Of a stretch of DNA of 64,000 nt, positions 44,701 to 52,851 are shown one piece after another. The notes below the pieces were generated by a model. The model worked only from the letters and a program-made list of their open reading frames with translations. It was not told the origin of the DNA and searched no databases. Position numbers and translations under genes: made by a program. Position 1 is the first letter of the stretch. The number at the start of each line of letters is the position of its first letter. This DNA comes from Caldifermentibacillus hisashii (GTDB lineage Bacteria > Bacillota > Bacilli > Bacillales > Caldibacillaceae). The stretch lies in assembly GCF_027568575.1 (NCBI RefSeq), contig NZ_JANUVP010000002.1, one strand, 5' to 3'.

Positions 44701-46120
44701 AGATATTGATTTAAACTTTTCCGGCGATTATCAACCAAAAGCACATAATTATACAAAGGTGCTATTCGGAGAGGACCATGTTTACCGTGCAGGTACGATT
44801 GGTACTGTTGCAGATAAAACGGCCTATGGCTTTGTCAAAGGTTATGAGGAAGACAACAATATCCTATTACGTCAGGCGGAACGGGAGCGACTTGCCCTCG
44901 GATTGACCGGTGTAAAACGAACAACCGGGCAGCATCCGGGTGGAATTATCGTTATTCCGGACTATATGGATGTATATGACTTTACACCGATTCAATATCC
45001 GGCTGATGCCCAGGATGCAGAATGGCGGACAACCCATTTTGACTTCCATTCCATCCATGATAATGTATTAAAACTCGATATACTCGGACACGATGATCCG
45101 ACTGTGATCCGCATGCTGCAAGATTTAAGCGGAATCGATCCGAAAACAATCCCAACCGATGATCCGGAAGTAATGAAAATTTTCAGCAGTCCAGAATCAC
45201 TTGGTGTTACTGAAGAACAGATTATGTGTAAAACCGGAACGCTGGGAATTCCTGAATTTGGCACCCGTTTTGTCCGGCAGATGCTGGAAGAAACAAAACC
45301 AACGACATTTTCCGAGCTGTTGCAAATTTCCGGTCTCTCCCACGGGACGGACGTTTGGTTAGGTAATGCTCAGGAATTAATTCATAATGGTACTTGTTCA
45401 TTAAGTGAATGTATCGGTTGTCGGGACGATATTATGGTTTATTTGATCTATCGCGGACTTGAACCTTCCACTGCCTTTAAAATTATGGAGTCGGTACGGA
45501 AAGGAAAAGGTTTGACAGATGAAATGGAGAAAGATATGCGGGAACATGATGTTCCTGAATGGTATATTGATTCATGCAAAAAAATCAAGTATATGTTTCC
45601 AAAGGCCCATGCGGCTGCGTATGTACTAATGGCGGTTCGAATTGCCTATTTTAAAGTTCATCATCCGCTCTTATATTATGCAACCTATTTTACCGTTAGA
45701 GCAGAAGATTATGATTTAGATGCCATGACAAGTGGTTCCAATGCCATTCGGAAAAGGATCACGGAAATTAACGAAAAAGGTCTTGATGCATCAACCAAGG
45801 AGAAAAGTTTATTAACGGTTCTCGAACTTGCCTTGGAAATGTGTGAGCGAGGATTCTCATTCAAAAAAATTGATCTTTATAAATCAAAAGCAGCTGAATT
45901 TGTAATTGACGGCAATTCGTTAATTCCGCCGTTTAATGCAATCCCCGGCCTGGGAACAAACGCAGCGATGAACATCGTAAAGGCACGTGAGGAAGCTGAG
46001 TTTTTATCAAAAGAAGACCTTCAGCAAAGAGGGAAAGTATCGAAAACCATCATGGAATTTTTAGATAATCATGGTTGTCTGGAAAATCTGCCCGAACAAA
46101 ACCAGTTATCATTATTTTAA
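41795..46120 (+). CDS. polC: DNA polymerase III alpha subunit, gram-positive PolC
   Basis: PolC is the main replicative polymerase of Firmicutes, with built-in 3'-5' exonuclease. Of 1441 residues: an N-terminal domain (1-225), OB fold (about 230-320), and a PHP domain (VELHLHTPMSQMDAV) split by the exonuclease (VVFDIETTGL around residue 430, with VAHNASFDTGF and HRAIYDAEATG). The zinc motif has CPNC and CPNC pairs at about 915-950. Catalytic acids are in VPDIDLNFSGD (about 970), then PKAHAAAYVLMA and a C-terminal duplex-binding domain. ATG 41795 follows GGGGGG. It matches the normal length of about 1440. Confidence 0.99.
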   Translation: MSDLMAGKKERFQLLLQQMDMVDDRFFPYLKNGEIKRLIIERKTRKWEFHFLLDSILPYQVFDIFSAKIRTAFRHIADVSFLLETKNNDFTEQLVVDYWKYSIGQLQGMSPALLSLLNEQIPKVKGNKIIITARNNTECLTLKKKYCGTIADVYSQVGFPPLQLDVEEHTEAMEETYQQFLLERQKEDEERAKQAVIEIQKRAEHHRSDEADDNGPLIIGYPIQGEQDFRTLNEITEEERRIVIEGYVFACETKQLRSGRTLLEFKITDYTNSILVKMFSKDNKEDGEKLNRLKKGMWVRVRGNVQNDTFVRDLVMIANDINEIKGKERFDTAPADEKRVELHLHTPMSQMDAVSSVSSLVSQAKKWGHKAIAITDHAVAQSFPEAYSAAKKNGIKVIYGVEANIVDDGVPIAYNPSHRLLTNDTYVVFDIETTGLSAVYNTIIELAAVKIKDGEIIDRFESFANPKHKLSAFTIELTGITDNMVENAPDPEEVLKHFYEWCGDAVLVAHNASFDTGFINVGYQKIGYGKFTNPVIDTLELARFLYPDMKNHRLNTLAKKLNVELTQHHRAIYDAEATGHILLKLLKSAEEKGIKYHDELNEYGKNETSYKRSRPFHAVLLAQNHVGLKNLFKLISLSHVKYFYKVPRIPRSVLQTYREGILVGSGCDKGELFEAAQQKATEEVEEIAKFYDYLEVHPKEIYQPLLETDVIQSEKQLEDVIKKIILVGEKLNIPVVATGNVHYLHPEDKIYRKILVASQGGANPLNRHQLPDVHFRTTDEMLRAFQFLGEEKAKEIVVVNSNKIADMVEEVKPIKDELYTPKIEGAEEEIRTKSYEMAKKIYGDPLPEIIEARLEKELKSIIGHGFAVIYLIAHKLVKKSLNDGYLVGSRGSVGSSFVATMTEITEVNPLPPHYVCPNCKHSEFFDDGSVGSGFDLPDKDCPNCGSKYKKDGHDIPFETFLGFKGDKVPDIDLNFSGDYQPKAHNYTKVLFGEDHVYRAGTIGTVADKTAYGFVKGYEEDNNILLRQAERERLALGLTGVKRTTGQHPGGIIVIPDYMDVYDFTPIQYPADAQDAEWRTTHFDFHSIHDNVLKLDILGHDDPTVIRMLQDLSGIDPKTIPTDDPEVMKIFSSPESLGVTEEQIMCKTGTLGIPEFGTRFVRQMLEETKPTTFSELLQISGLSHGTDVWLGNAQELIHNGTCSLSECIGCRDDIMVYLIYRGLEPSTAFKIMESVRKGKGLTDEMEKDMREHDVPEWYIDSCKKIKYMFPKAHAAAYVLMAVRIAYFKVHHPLLYYATYFTVRAEDYDLDAMTSGSNAIRKRITEINEKGLDASTKEKSLLTVLELALEMCERGFSFKKIDLYKSKAAEFVIDGNSLIPPFNAIPGLGTNAAMNIVKAREEAEFLSKEDLQQRGKVSKTIMEFLDNHGCLENLPEQNQLSLF

Positions 46121-46246
46121 ACTTTGAATAATGGCGTATTTCTGGTTGACTCTTGTTTGCCGGTATTGATGAAATGGGACAATTGCAAAATGGTTTGGAT
46201 TATGATATATTTTTATTGGCAATACTAACTTTAATCTCTTGAATCT

Positions 46247-46275
46247 AAAGAGTGGGGAGTTCCTCACTCTTTCCT
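46247..46275 (+). terminator. Terminator after polC
   Basis: AAAGAGTG (46247-46254) pairs with CACTCTTT (46265-46272), with further G-C pairing inside. The downstream tract is TTCCTGTTTG, so termination may be moderate. Nothing else is seen in 46121-46246. Confidence 0.6.
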
Positions 46276-46340
46276 GTTTGTAAAAAGGTTTATCAAAAAA
46301 CAAAATTATAAAAAACATGGAAACGATAATTTAAAACGGT

Positions 46341-46370
46341 TAGTCAACTTTTTCATTTTCTACGCATAAT
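46341..46370 (+). promoter_or_regulatory. Candidate promoter of the rimP-nusA-infB operon
   Basis: TAGTCA (46341-46346) and CATAAT (46365-46370) are separated by 18 bases, and the predicted start is about 45 bases before rimP. It sits in an otherwise gene-free 46276-46423 stretch after the polC terminator. Confidence 0.4.
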
Positions 46371-46423
46371 AAAAATAACCTTTACATTTGTTACATTTGA
46401 ATTTCCTAAAGAGGAGGGAAAAT

Positions 46424-46891
46424 ATGAGCAAAGTAACGGAAACAGTCGAAAAAATTGCATGGCCAATTGTTCAAGAATTAGGCTTGGAAATTGTCGATGT
46501 TGAATATGTTAAAGAAGGCAAAAACTGGTATCTGCGACTGTATATTGATAAAGAGAATGGCGTCGATATTGAAGAATGCGGAATGGTTAGTGAAAAATTA
46601 AGTGAAAAACTGGATGAAATTGATCCGATTCCTCATAATTACTATTTAGAAGTTTCTTCACCAGGAGCTGAGCGTCCATTGAAGAAACAAGAGGATTTTG
46701 AAAAGGCGATCGGGAAAAATGTCCATATCAAAACATATGAACCGATTGACGGTGAAAAAATCTTTGAAGGGATTTTACAAGAATTTGACGGTACGAATGT
46801 TACCATTGAAGTGCGGGTCAAAACAAAAAGTAAAGTAATACAAATCCCATATAATAAAATTGCCCAAGCAAGACTGGCTGTTGTATTTTAG
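46424..46891 (+). CDS. rimP: Ribosome maturation factor RimP (YlxS)
   Basis: RimP assists 30S subunit assembly, acting around S12. The start is ATG 46424 (MSKVTETVEKIAWPIVQELGLEIVDVEYVKEG) behind GAGGAGGG, for 155 residues. The conserved core is LRLYIDKENGVDIEECGMVSEKLSEKLDEIDPIPHNYYLEVSSPGAERPL, and a C-terminal SH3-like domain follows (GKNVHIKTYEPIDGEKIFEGILQEFDG). It is the first gene of the conserved nusA operon. Confidence 0.96.
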   Translation: MSKVTETVEKIAWPIVQELGLEIVDVEYVKEGKNWYLRLYIDKENGVDIEECGMVSEKLSEKLDEIDPIPHNYYLEVSSPGAERPLKKQEDFEKAIGKNVHIKTYEPIDGEKIFEGILQEFDGTNVTIEVRVKTKSKVIQIPYNKIAQARLAVVF

Positions 46892-46993
46892 AAAGAAAAG
46901 TGCGAGTAGCACTGGTGCAGGCAAAAAACAATCCACAGTTTTTCAGGCGATATTGATTTGAAAAAGAAAAATACATAAAAGGGGGATATTGTA

Positions 46994-48229
46994 ATGAGTA
47001 GTGAACTTTTAGACGCCTTGGACCGGCTGGAAAAAGAAAAAGGAATTTCCCAAGATGTCATTGTCGAGGCAATAGAAGCTGCACTTGTTTCTGCTTATAA
47101 AAGAAATTTCAATCAAGCACAAAATGTACGGACAGATTTTAATTTAACCACCGGAACGATGCATGTGTATGCTCGCAAAGAAGTCGTGGATGAAGTATTT
47201 GATTCAAGATTAGAAATTGCCATAGAAGAAGCTAGAAAAATCAACCCGAATTACGAAATTGGGGATATAGTTGAAATCGAAGTAACGCCAAAAGAATTTG
47301 GCCGGATTGCAGCTCAAACAGCCAAACAAGTCGTCACACAAAGGGTCCGTGAAGCTGAACGGGGAATCATTTACGAAGAATTTGTCGACCGTGAAGATGA
47401 TATCATGACGGGGATTGTGCAAAGAAAAGATAATCGGTATGTCTATGTAAGTCTAGGAAAAACAGAAGCATTATTACCGGTGCATGAGCAAATGCAAAAT
47501 GAACAATACAATCATAATGACCGAATGAAAGTTTATATTACGAAAGTGGAAAAAACAACGAAAGGACCACAAATTTTTATTTCCAGATCACATCCGAATT
47601 TATTAAAAAGATTGTTTGAACTTGAAGTTCCGGAAATATACGAAGGTATTGTCGAAATAAAATCGGTAGCAAGAGAAGCAGGTGACCGCTCAAAAGTATC
47701 CGTCTGGTCAGATAATCCGGATGTCGACCCGGTCGGTTCATGTGTCGGGCCAAAAGGTTCCCGTGTACAGGCGGTGGTAGATGAGTTAAACGGGGAAAAA
47801 ATAGATATTGTGAAATTTTCAAAGGATCCGGTTGAATTTGTCGCCAATGCACTTAGTCCTTCGAAAGTTTTAGATGTCATTGTAAATGAAGAGGAAAAGT
47901 CAACCGTTGTCATTGTCCCAGATTACCAGCTTTCATTAGCAATTGGTAAACGCGGTCAAAATGCAAGGCTTGCTGCAAAATTAACCAATTGGAAAATTGA
48001 TATTAAAAGTGAATCAGATGCGAGAGAACTAGGTATATATCCTCGAGAAGAACCGCTATTTTCTCCAAACTTAACATTCAATGATGAAGATACAATCATA
48101 AGTGAAAAGGACCAAAGAGTGGAGGAGGAACATCCGGTTGCACAAGGGGATGCTCATGACTTTGCCGAACTTGGAGAAAACGGAGAGGTGATGGAACATG
48201 AACAAACCGAGAAAGATACCGATGCGTAA
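46994..48229 (+). CDS. nusA: Transcription termination/antitermination factor NusA
   Basis: NusA binds RNA polymerase and modulates pausing, intrinsic termination and antitermination. The 411-residue protein has the N-terminal polymerase-binding domain (LLDALDRLEKEKGISQDVIVEAIEAALVSAYKRNF), an S1 domain (MTGIVQRKDNRYVYVSLGKTEALLP), KH1 (GPKGSRVQAVVDELNGEKID) and KH2 (LAIGKRGQNARLAAKLTNWKIDI). After residue about 345 there is an acidic Glu/Asp-rich tail, about 40 residues longer than the B. subtilis protein as I recall it. The 3' end overlaps rnpM by 32 bases. ATG 46994 follows AGGGGGAT. Confidence 0.97.
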   Translation: MSSELLDALDRLEKEKGISQDVIVEAIEAALVSAYKRNFNQAQNVRTDFNLTTGTMHVYARKEVVDEVFDSRLEIAIEEARKINPNYEIGDIVEIEVTPKEFGRIAAQTAKQVVTQRVREAERGIIYEEFVDREDDIMTGIVQRKDNRYVYVSLGKTEALLPVHEQMQNEQYNHNDRMKVYITKVEKTTKGPQIFISRSHPNLLKRLFELEVPEIYEGIVEIKSVAREAGDRSKVSVWSDNPDVDPVGSCVGPKGSRVQAVVDELNGEKIDIVKFSKDPVEFVANALSPSKVLDVIVNEEEKSTVVIVPDYQLSLAIGKRGQNARLAAKLTNWKIDIKSESDARELGIYPREEPLFSPNLTFNDEDTIISEKDQRVEEEHPVAQGDAHDFAELGENGEVMEHEQTEKDTDA

Positions 48230-48482
48230 ATGCGTGGCCACCGGGGAAATGTATCCGAAAAAGGAGTTGCTCCGGATCGTCCGTTCCAAAGAGGGAGAAG
48301 TCTCGATTGATCCAACCGGAAAGAAAAACGGGCGTGGTGCATATTTGTCCAAAAATAAAGAAGCTGTCCTTCTGGCTAAGAAAAAAAATATTTTAAAACA
48401 TCATTTAGAAACAGAAATTGATGAAAATTTATATGATGAAATCTTGGCGTTTATTGAAAAGGAGAACACTTCGAAATCATGA
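48198..48482 (+). CDS. rnpM: RnpM (YlxR), RNase P modulator
   Basis: This is the 94-residue YlxR-family protein; in B. subtilis it has been described as binding the RNase P RNA and reducing its activity. The family core is clear: RKIPMRKCVATGEMYPKKELLRIVRSKEGEVSIDPTGKKNGRGAYLS, with the GRGAYL motif. It is Lys/Arg-rich, as expected for RNA binding. ATG 48198 lies within the 3' end of nusA behind GGAGAGGTG, so translation is coupled. Its end overlaps ylxQ by 4 bases. Confidence 0.94.
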   Translation: MNKPRKIPMRKCVATGEMYPKKELLRIVRSKEGEVSIDPTGKKNGRGAYLSKNKEAVLLAKKKNILKHHLETEIDENLYDEILAFIEKENTSKS

Positions 48483-48796
48483 AGCAAGAAAAATGGCAAT
48501 CACTGCTCGGGTTGGCAAATCGAGCCGGGAAATTGGTTACGGGTGAAGAACTGGTGGTAAAAGAAATTCAAAAAAATCGTGCCAAATTGGTTTTATTGGC
48601 ACAAGACGCCGGAAAAAATACAAAGAAGTCAATTATCGACAAGTCTGCATTCTATCACGTACCAGTTAAATTGGTTTCTGACCGTTATACATTAGGAAAG
48701 TCGATCGGTAAAGAGGCACGGGTTGTCGTCGCCGTGACGGATACCGGATTTTCCGAAAAGTTACAAAGTGAGCTTGATCAAATTCAGTGGGGGTGA
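48479..48796 (+). CDS. ylxQ: YlxQ, L7Ae-family RNA-binding protein
   Basis: This is a 105-residue L7Ae/L30e-fold protein (RplGA in some annotations) that binds kink-turn type RNA. Motifs: LLGLANRAGKLVTGEELVVKEIQKNRAKLVLLAQDAGKNTKK, the signature RNA-contact segment. The role in cells is not well defined. It starts at ATG 48479, overlapping the end of rnpM, and ends four bases before infB. Its position between rnpM and infB is conserved across Bacilli. Confidence 0.93.
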   Translation: MKQEKWQSLLGLANRAGKLVTGEELVVKEIQKNRAKLVLLAQDAGKNTKKSIIDKSAFYHVPVKLVSDRYTLGKSIGKEARVVVAVTDTGFSEKLQSELDQIQWG

Positions 48797-48800
48797 AACA

Positions 48801-51128
48801 ATGACGAAAATGCGTGTATATGAATATGCAAAGAAAAACAATGTTACAAGTAAAGTCGTTATTGAAAAATTGAAAGAACTAAATATAGAAGTGTCCAACC
48901 ATATGACAACAATTGAACCGAGTGCCATAAAACAATTAGATGAAACTTTTGGGAAAGGAAAGTCAAAATCAACGAAAGAGCCTATGACAAATAAACAATC
49001 AGAAAATAAACAGACTAATAGAAACAAACCACAAACAAGGGAAAATAAACAAAAATCAAAGGGTGGCACCCAATCGAATAAAAATCGTTCACAAAATTCA
49101 AATAAAAAAACAACCCAAGCAAAAATAAAACCAACTGCAAAAAAGGTGCCAACTCCAGTAATTGCAGATGAAGAAGTATTAGATGATGTTGCTATTCCTA
49201 ACAGGGTCAAAGTAAAAACACCTCCTAAAAATAAGGAAGGGAAAAAATACGATCAAGAGTTTCGATCAAAAGAAAACAAAGCTTTTAATCGAAATAAAAA
49301 CAAGGCGAAATCGAGACAAAAGAAAAAGAGTAGTTCACCAGTCCAAACTCCACCTGTGAGAAAAGAAAAGGAACTTCCTAAGAAAATTTCATACACAGAT
49401 ACTCTCACAGTTGCGGAATTGGCGAAAAAATTGCATCGGGAACCATCTGAAATCATAAAAAAACTATTTATGCTTGGAGTCATTGCCACAATTAACCAAG
49501 AATTAGATAAAGATGCTATTGAGTTGATTACAAGTGAATATGGTGTGGAAGTCGAGGAAAAAGCCAGCGTCGATATATCCGATTTAGAATCTTTTATTAC
49601 AGAGGATAGTCCGGAAAATTTGAGCGAACGTCCTCCTGTTGTAACGATTATGGGTCATGTTGACCACGGCAAAACGACTTTACTTGACTCAATCCGCCAT
49701 ACAAAGGTTACCCAAGGTGAAGCCGGTGGCATTACGCAACATATCGGTGCCTATCAAGTAGAAATTAACCAGAAAAAAATTACTTTCCTTGATACGCCCG
49801 GGCATGCTGCATTTACAACGATGCGGGCACGTGGGGCTCAAGTGACCGATATCACTATTTTAGTTGTTGCAGCGGATGATGGTGTCATGCCGCAAACGGT
49901 CGAAGCCATTAACCATGCCAAAGCTGCGGATGTTCCGATCATTGTTGCAGTCAACAAAATTGATAAGCCGGATGCCAATCCAGAACGGGTCATGCAAGAA
50001 TTATCGGAATATGGATTGATTGCCGAAGATTGGGGCGGGGATACGATTTTTGTTCCGATCTCAGCTTTAACCGGTAAGGGAATTGATCAATTGTTGGAAA
50101 TGATTCTGCTTGTCAGTGAAATGGAAGAATTGAAGGCAAACCCGAATCGGAATGCATACGGAACCGTCATTGAAGCAAAACTTGATAAAGGAAGAGGTTC
50201 AGTCGCAACACTGCTTGTTCAAAACGGAACATTGAAAATCGGCGATCCGATTGTTGTCGGCAATACGTATGGACGTGTTCGGGCTATGGTTAATGACCGC
50301 GGTCGACGGGTAAAAGAAGCAGGTCCATCTGCAGCTGTCGAGATTACCGGCTTAAATGAAGTTCCTCAAGCGGGCGATCGATTTGTCGTATTAGAGGATG
50401 AAAAAACCGCTCGTCAAGTTGGCGAAGCACGCAGCCAAAAAGCACTGCAGGAAACGAGAAACGAGACAGCTCGGGTAAGCCTTGATAAATTATTTGAACA
50501 AATGAAACAAGGTGAATTGAAAGAACTGAACATTATCGTTAAAGCTGATGTTCAAGGATCAGCCGAAGCATTAGTTGCTTCTTTACAAAAAATCGATGTG
50601 GAAGGCGCAAAAGTAAACATTATTCATACCGGCGTCGGGGCAATCACCGAATCAGATATTATCTTGGCCACAGCATCGAATGCCATTATTGTCGGCTTCA
50701 ATGTCAGACCAAATCCAAATGCAAAACGAATGGCAGAAGAAGAAAAGGTCGACATTCGCTTACACCGGATCATCTATAAGGTTATTGATGAAATTGAACA
50801 AGCAATGAAAGGTTTATTGGATCCGGAATATCAAGAGAAAGTAATCGGCCAAGCTGAAGTGCGGACAACATTTAAAGTTTCAAAAGTTGGTACAATTGCC
50901 GGTTCTTATGTAACAGACGGCAAAGTGACAAGAGATAGCTCTGTTCGGCTAATTCGCAACGGAATTGTCATTTTTGAAGGTGAAATAGACTCGCTGAAAC
51001 GATTCAAAGATGATGTGAAGGAAGTCAGTCAGGGATATGAATGCGGGATTACTATAAAAAACTTCAATGATATTAAAGAAGGCGATATAATTGAAGCGTA
51101 TATCATGGAGGAAATTAATGCGAAATGA
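48801..51128 (+). CDS. infB: Translation initiation factor IF-2
   Basis: IF-2 is the GTPase that brings fMet-tRNA to the 30S and promotes subunit joining. The start is ATG 48801 (MTKMRVYEYAKKNNVTSKVVIEKLKELNI) behind GGGGGTGA, for 775 residues. The N-terminal IF2N domain is followed by a low-complexity Lys/Asn/Gln/Thr-rich linker (about residues 50-205), a second IF2N-like segment (TVAELAKKLHREPSEIIKKLFMLG), then G1 GHVDHGKTT, G3 DTPGHAAF, G4 NKIDKP, domain II, and C-terminal fMet-binding domains. The linker makes it longer than the B. subtilis form (716). It overlaps ylxP by 4 bases. Confidence 0.98.
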   Translation: MTKMRVYEYAKKNNVTSKVVIEKLKELNIEVSNHMTTIEPSAIKQLDETFGKGKSKSTKEPMTNKQSENKQTNRNKPQTRENKQKSKGGTQSNKNRSQNSNKKTTQAKIKPTAKKVPTPVIADEEVLDDVAIPNRVKVKTPPKNKEGKKYDQEFRSKENKAFNRNKNKAKSRQKKKSSSPVQTPPVRKEKELPKKISYTDTLTVAELAKKLHREPSEIIKKLFMLGVIATINQELDKDAIELITSEYGVEVEEKASVDISDLESFITEDSPENLSERPPVVTIMGHVDHGKTTLLDSIRHTKVTQGEAGGITQHIGAYQVEINQKKITFLDTPGHAAFTTMRARGAQVTDITILVVAADDGVMPQTVEAINHAKAADVPIIVAVNKIDKPDANPERVMQELSEYGLIAEDWGGDTIFVPISALTGKGIDQLLEMILLVSEMEELKANPNRNAYGTVIEAKLDKGRGSVATLLVQNGTLKIGDPIVVGNTYGRVRAMVNDRGRRVKEAGPSAAVEITGLNEVPQAGDRFVVLEDEKTARQVGEARSQKALQETRNETARVSLDKLFEQMKQGELKELNIIVKADVQGSAEALVASLQKIDVEGAKVNIIHTGVGAITESDIILATASNAIIVGFNVRPNPNAKRMAEEEKVDIRLHRIIYKVIDEIEQAMKGLLDPEYQEKVIGQAEVRTTFKVSKVGTIAGSYVTDGKVTRDSSVRLIRNGIVIFEGEIDSLKRFKDDVKEVSQGYECGITIKNFNDIKEGDIIEAYIMEEINAK

Positions 51129-51403
51129 TACTTTCGGCTTCAGTTGAGTGCATAATCTATGATGCCCAATCTTTAAAAGAAAAACGTTCAGTACTAAAGA
51201 AAATCATTGCACGAATTCAAAACCGTTATAATATTGCCATTGCAGAAGTGGATCAACAAAATGTATGGCAAAGGACGAAATTGGTTTTAGTAACTGTTGG
51301 CTCATCAAGAACCGTTGCTGAACAGGAATTGCAAAAAGGATTAGCACTCATAGATTCATTTCCGGAAATTGAAAGAACCGAAACAGTTTTTGAATGGTTT
51401 TAA
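51125..51403 (+). CDS. ylxP: YlxP, DUF503 family protein
   Basis: This is a 92-residue DUF503 protein of unknown function, conserved between infB and rbfA in Firmicutes. The typical start is ILSASVECIIYDAQSLKEKRSVLKKIIARIQNRYNIAIAEVDQQNVWQRTKLVLVTVGSSR, suggesting a ferredoxin-like fold. The context suggests a ribosome-linked role, but nothing in the sequence proves it. ATG 51125 overlaps the infB stop. rbfA follows 16 bases later. Confidence 0.92.
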   Translation: MILSASVECIIYDAQSLKEKRSVLKKIIARIQNRYNIAIAEVDQQNVWQRTKLVLVTVGSSRTVAEQELQKGLALIDSFPEIERTETVFEWF

Positions 51404-51419
51404 ACTAGAGGTGATAAAC

Positions 51420-51779
51420 TTGAACATACGTGCAAAACAAGTTGGCGAACAGATGAAAAAAGAACTGAGTGAAATAATTAGCCGGAAAATTAAAGATCCG
51501 CGAGTCGGATTTGTTACTGTAACGGATGTAGAAGTGACAGGCGACCTTCAACAGGCAAAAGTATTTATTTCTGTTTTGGGCGATGATAAACAGAAAGAAG
51601 AGTCCCTCATTGGATTAACAAAGGCAAAAGGTTTTATCCGTTCTGAGATTGGTCGACGCATCCGTTTAAGAAAAACACCGGAAATCCTATTCGAATTTGA
51701 TGAATCAATTGATTATGGAAATCATATCGAAACATTGATCCATCAACTTCATAAAGATGAAGTTCAAGGTGAAGAATAA
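51420..51779 (+). CDS. rbfA: 30S ribosome-binding factor RbfA
   Basis: RbfA is a cold-shock and 16S maturation factor with a KH-like fold. The start is TTG 51420 (MNIRAKQVGEQMKKELSEIISRKIKDPRVGFVTVTDVEVTGDLQQAKVFISV), placed after AGAGGTGAT, for 119 residues. The AKVFISVLG and GFIRSEIGRRIRLRKTPEILFEFDESIDYG motifs are diagnostic. A palindromic repeat follows and separates it from truB. Confidence 0.96.
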   Translation: MNIRAKQVGEQMKKELSEIISRKIKDPRVGFVTVTDVEVTGDLQQAKVFISVLGDDKQKEESLIGLTKAKGFIRSEIGRRIRLRKTPEILFEFDESIDYGNHIETLIHQLHKDEVQGEE

Positions 51780-51788
51780 TTTGTTTTA

Positions 51789-51888
51789 GAGGGCTATCCA
51801 AAGTTTCATTTCCGTTATTTTGTATAAAGAGATAATTAGCGAAACGATATCTTTTCATACGAAAACAGAAACTTTTTGGATTGCCCTT
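51789..51888 (+). repeat. MITE-like 100-bp palindromic repeat between rbfA and truB
   Basis: The left arm AGGGCTATCCAAAGTTTC and right arm GAAACTTTTTGGATTGCCCT are imperfect inverted repeats, with one mismatch and a two-base length difference. The interior (roughly TTTTGTATAAAGAGATA against TATCTTTTCATACGAAAA) continues the pairing, so the whole can form one long hairpin. It has no coding capacity. It resembles small non-autonomous palindromic repeats common in bacilli and could also act as a weak terminator. Confidence 0.6.
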
Positions 51889-51919
51889 CGTTTTCCTTAG
51901 GAGAAAGTCAGGTGAAAAA

Positions 51920-52831
51920 ATGAATGGCGTTATTCCGTTATGGAAACCAAAAGGCATGACCTCACATGATTGTGTAATAAAAATCAGGAAATTAGTAAGT
52001 ACAAAAAAAGTTGGACATAGTGGTACGCTCGATCCAAATGTGACCGGTGTACTGCCAATATGTGTAGGAGAAGCAACTAAAATTGTTCAATATGTAACAA
52101 ATTTTGGAAAATGTTATCAAGCAGAAATAACGATTGGCATCTCAACAACGACAGAAGACAGTGACGGAGACATCGTACAAACGAAGCCCGTCAAACAGCC
52201 AATTACAAGAGATGAAATTTTGAAAGCTTTAAAACAACTTACCGGGGAGATTACCCAAATACCACCGATGTATTCAGCAGTAAAAGTCAATGGGAAAAGA
52301 TTATATGAATATGCTCGGGAAGGAATAGAGATAGAAAGACCTGAACGGACTGTTACCATCTATGCATTGGAGCTGCTGGATGATAACGAAATATTTAACG
52401 GGGAATTCATCCGCTTTTCCGTCCATGTAAAATGCAGTAAAGGAACGTATATACGCACTTTGGCTGTGATGATCGGGGAATTGTTAGGTTATCCTGCCCA
52501 TATGTCAAAACTTGTTCGAACATCAGCCGGTGGAATAGAACAGGAGCAATGTTTAACATTTGAACAAATTGAAGAGAAAATTACCAAAGGATTAACGAAC
52601 GAAATCTTTTTACCGATTGAATCTGTTTTGTTTCAATTGCCGAAATATGAAATTCATGATACATTAGCTAATAGAGTAAAAAATGGTGCACTTATTCCTA
52701 TACCTGATCATTTACTTTATACCCTTGGTCCTATTGCTGTTTATTACAAGGGGAAAATATTAGCCATTTATAAACACCATCCAACTAAGCAAGGGATCTT
52801 GAAGCCTGATCGTGTTTTCGTAGGGAATTGA
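51920..52831 (+). CDS. truB: tRNA pseudouridine-55 synthase TruB
   Basis: TruB makes the universal pseudouridine 55 in the T-loop of tRNAs. The start is ATG 51920 (MNGVIPLWKPKGMTSHDCV) behind CAGGTGA, for 303 residues. The catalytic aspartate is Asp38 in VGHSGTLDPNVTGVLPICVGEATK. Other motifs are IPPMYSAVKVNGKRLYEYAREG and KCSKGTYIRTLAVMIGELLG, with a C-terminal PUA-like end. The start lies 31 bases past the palindromic repeat, so the gene has its own ribosome site but continues the nusA-infB operon order. Confidence 0.97.
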   Translation: MNGVIPLWKPKGMTSHDCVIKIRKLVSTKKVGHSGTLDPNVTGVLPICVGEATKIVQYVTNFGKCYQAEITIGISTTTEDSDGDIVQTKPVKQPITRDEILKALKQLTGEITQIPPMYSAVKVNGKRLYEYAREGIEIERPERTVTIYALELLDDNEIFNGEFIRFSVHVKCSKGTYIRTLAVMIGELLGYPAHMSKLVRTSAGGIEQEQCLTFEQIEEKITKGLTNEIFLPIESVLFQLPKYEIHDTLANRVKNGALIPIPDHLLYTLGPIAVYYKGKILAIYKHHPTKQGILKPDRVFVGN

Positions 52832-52851
52832 AACGAAAGGTGAGTTCATCA

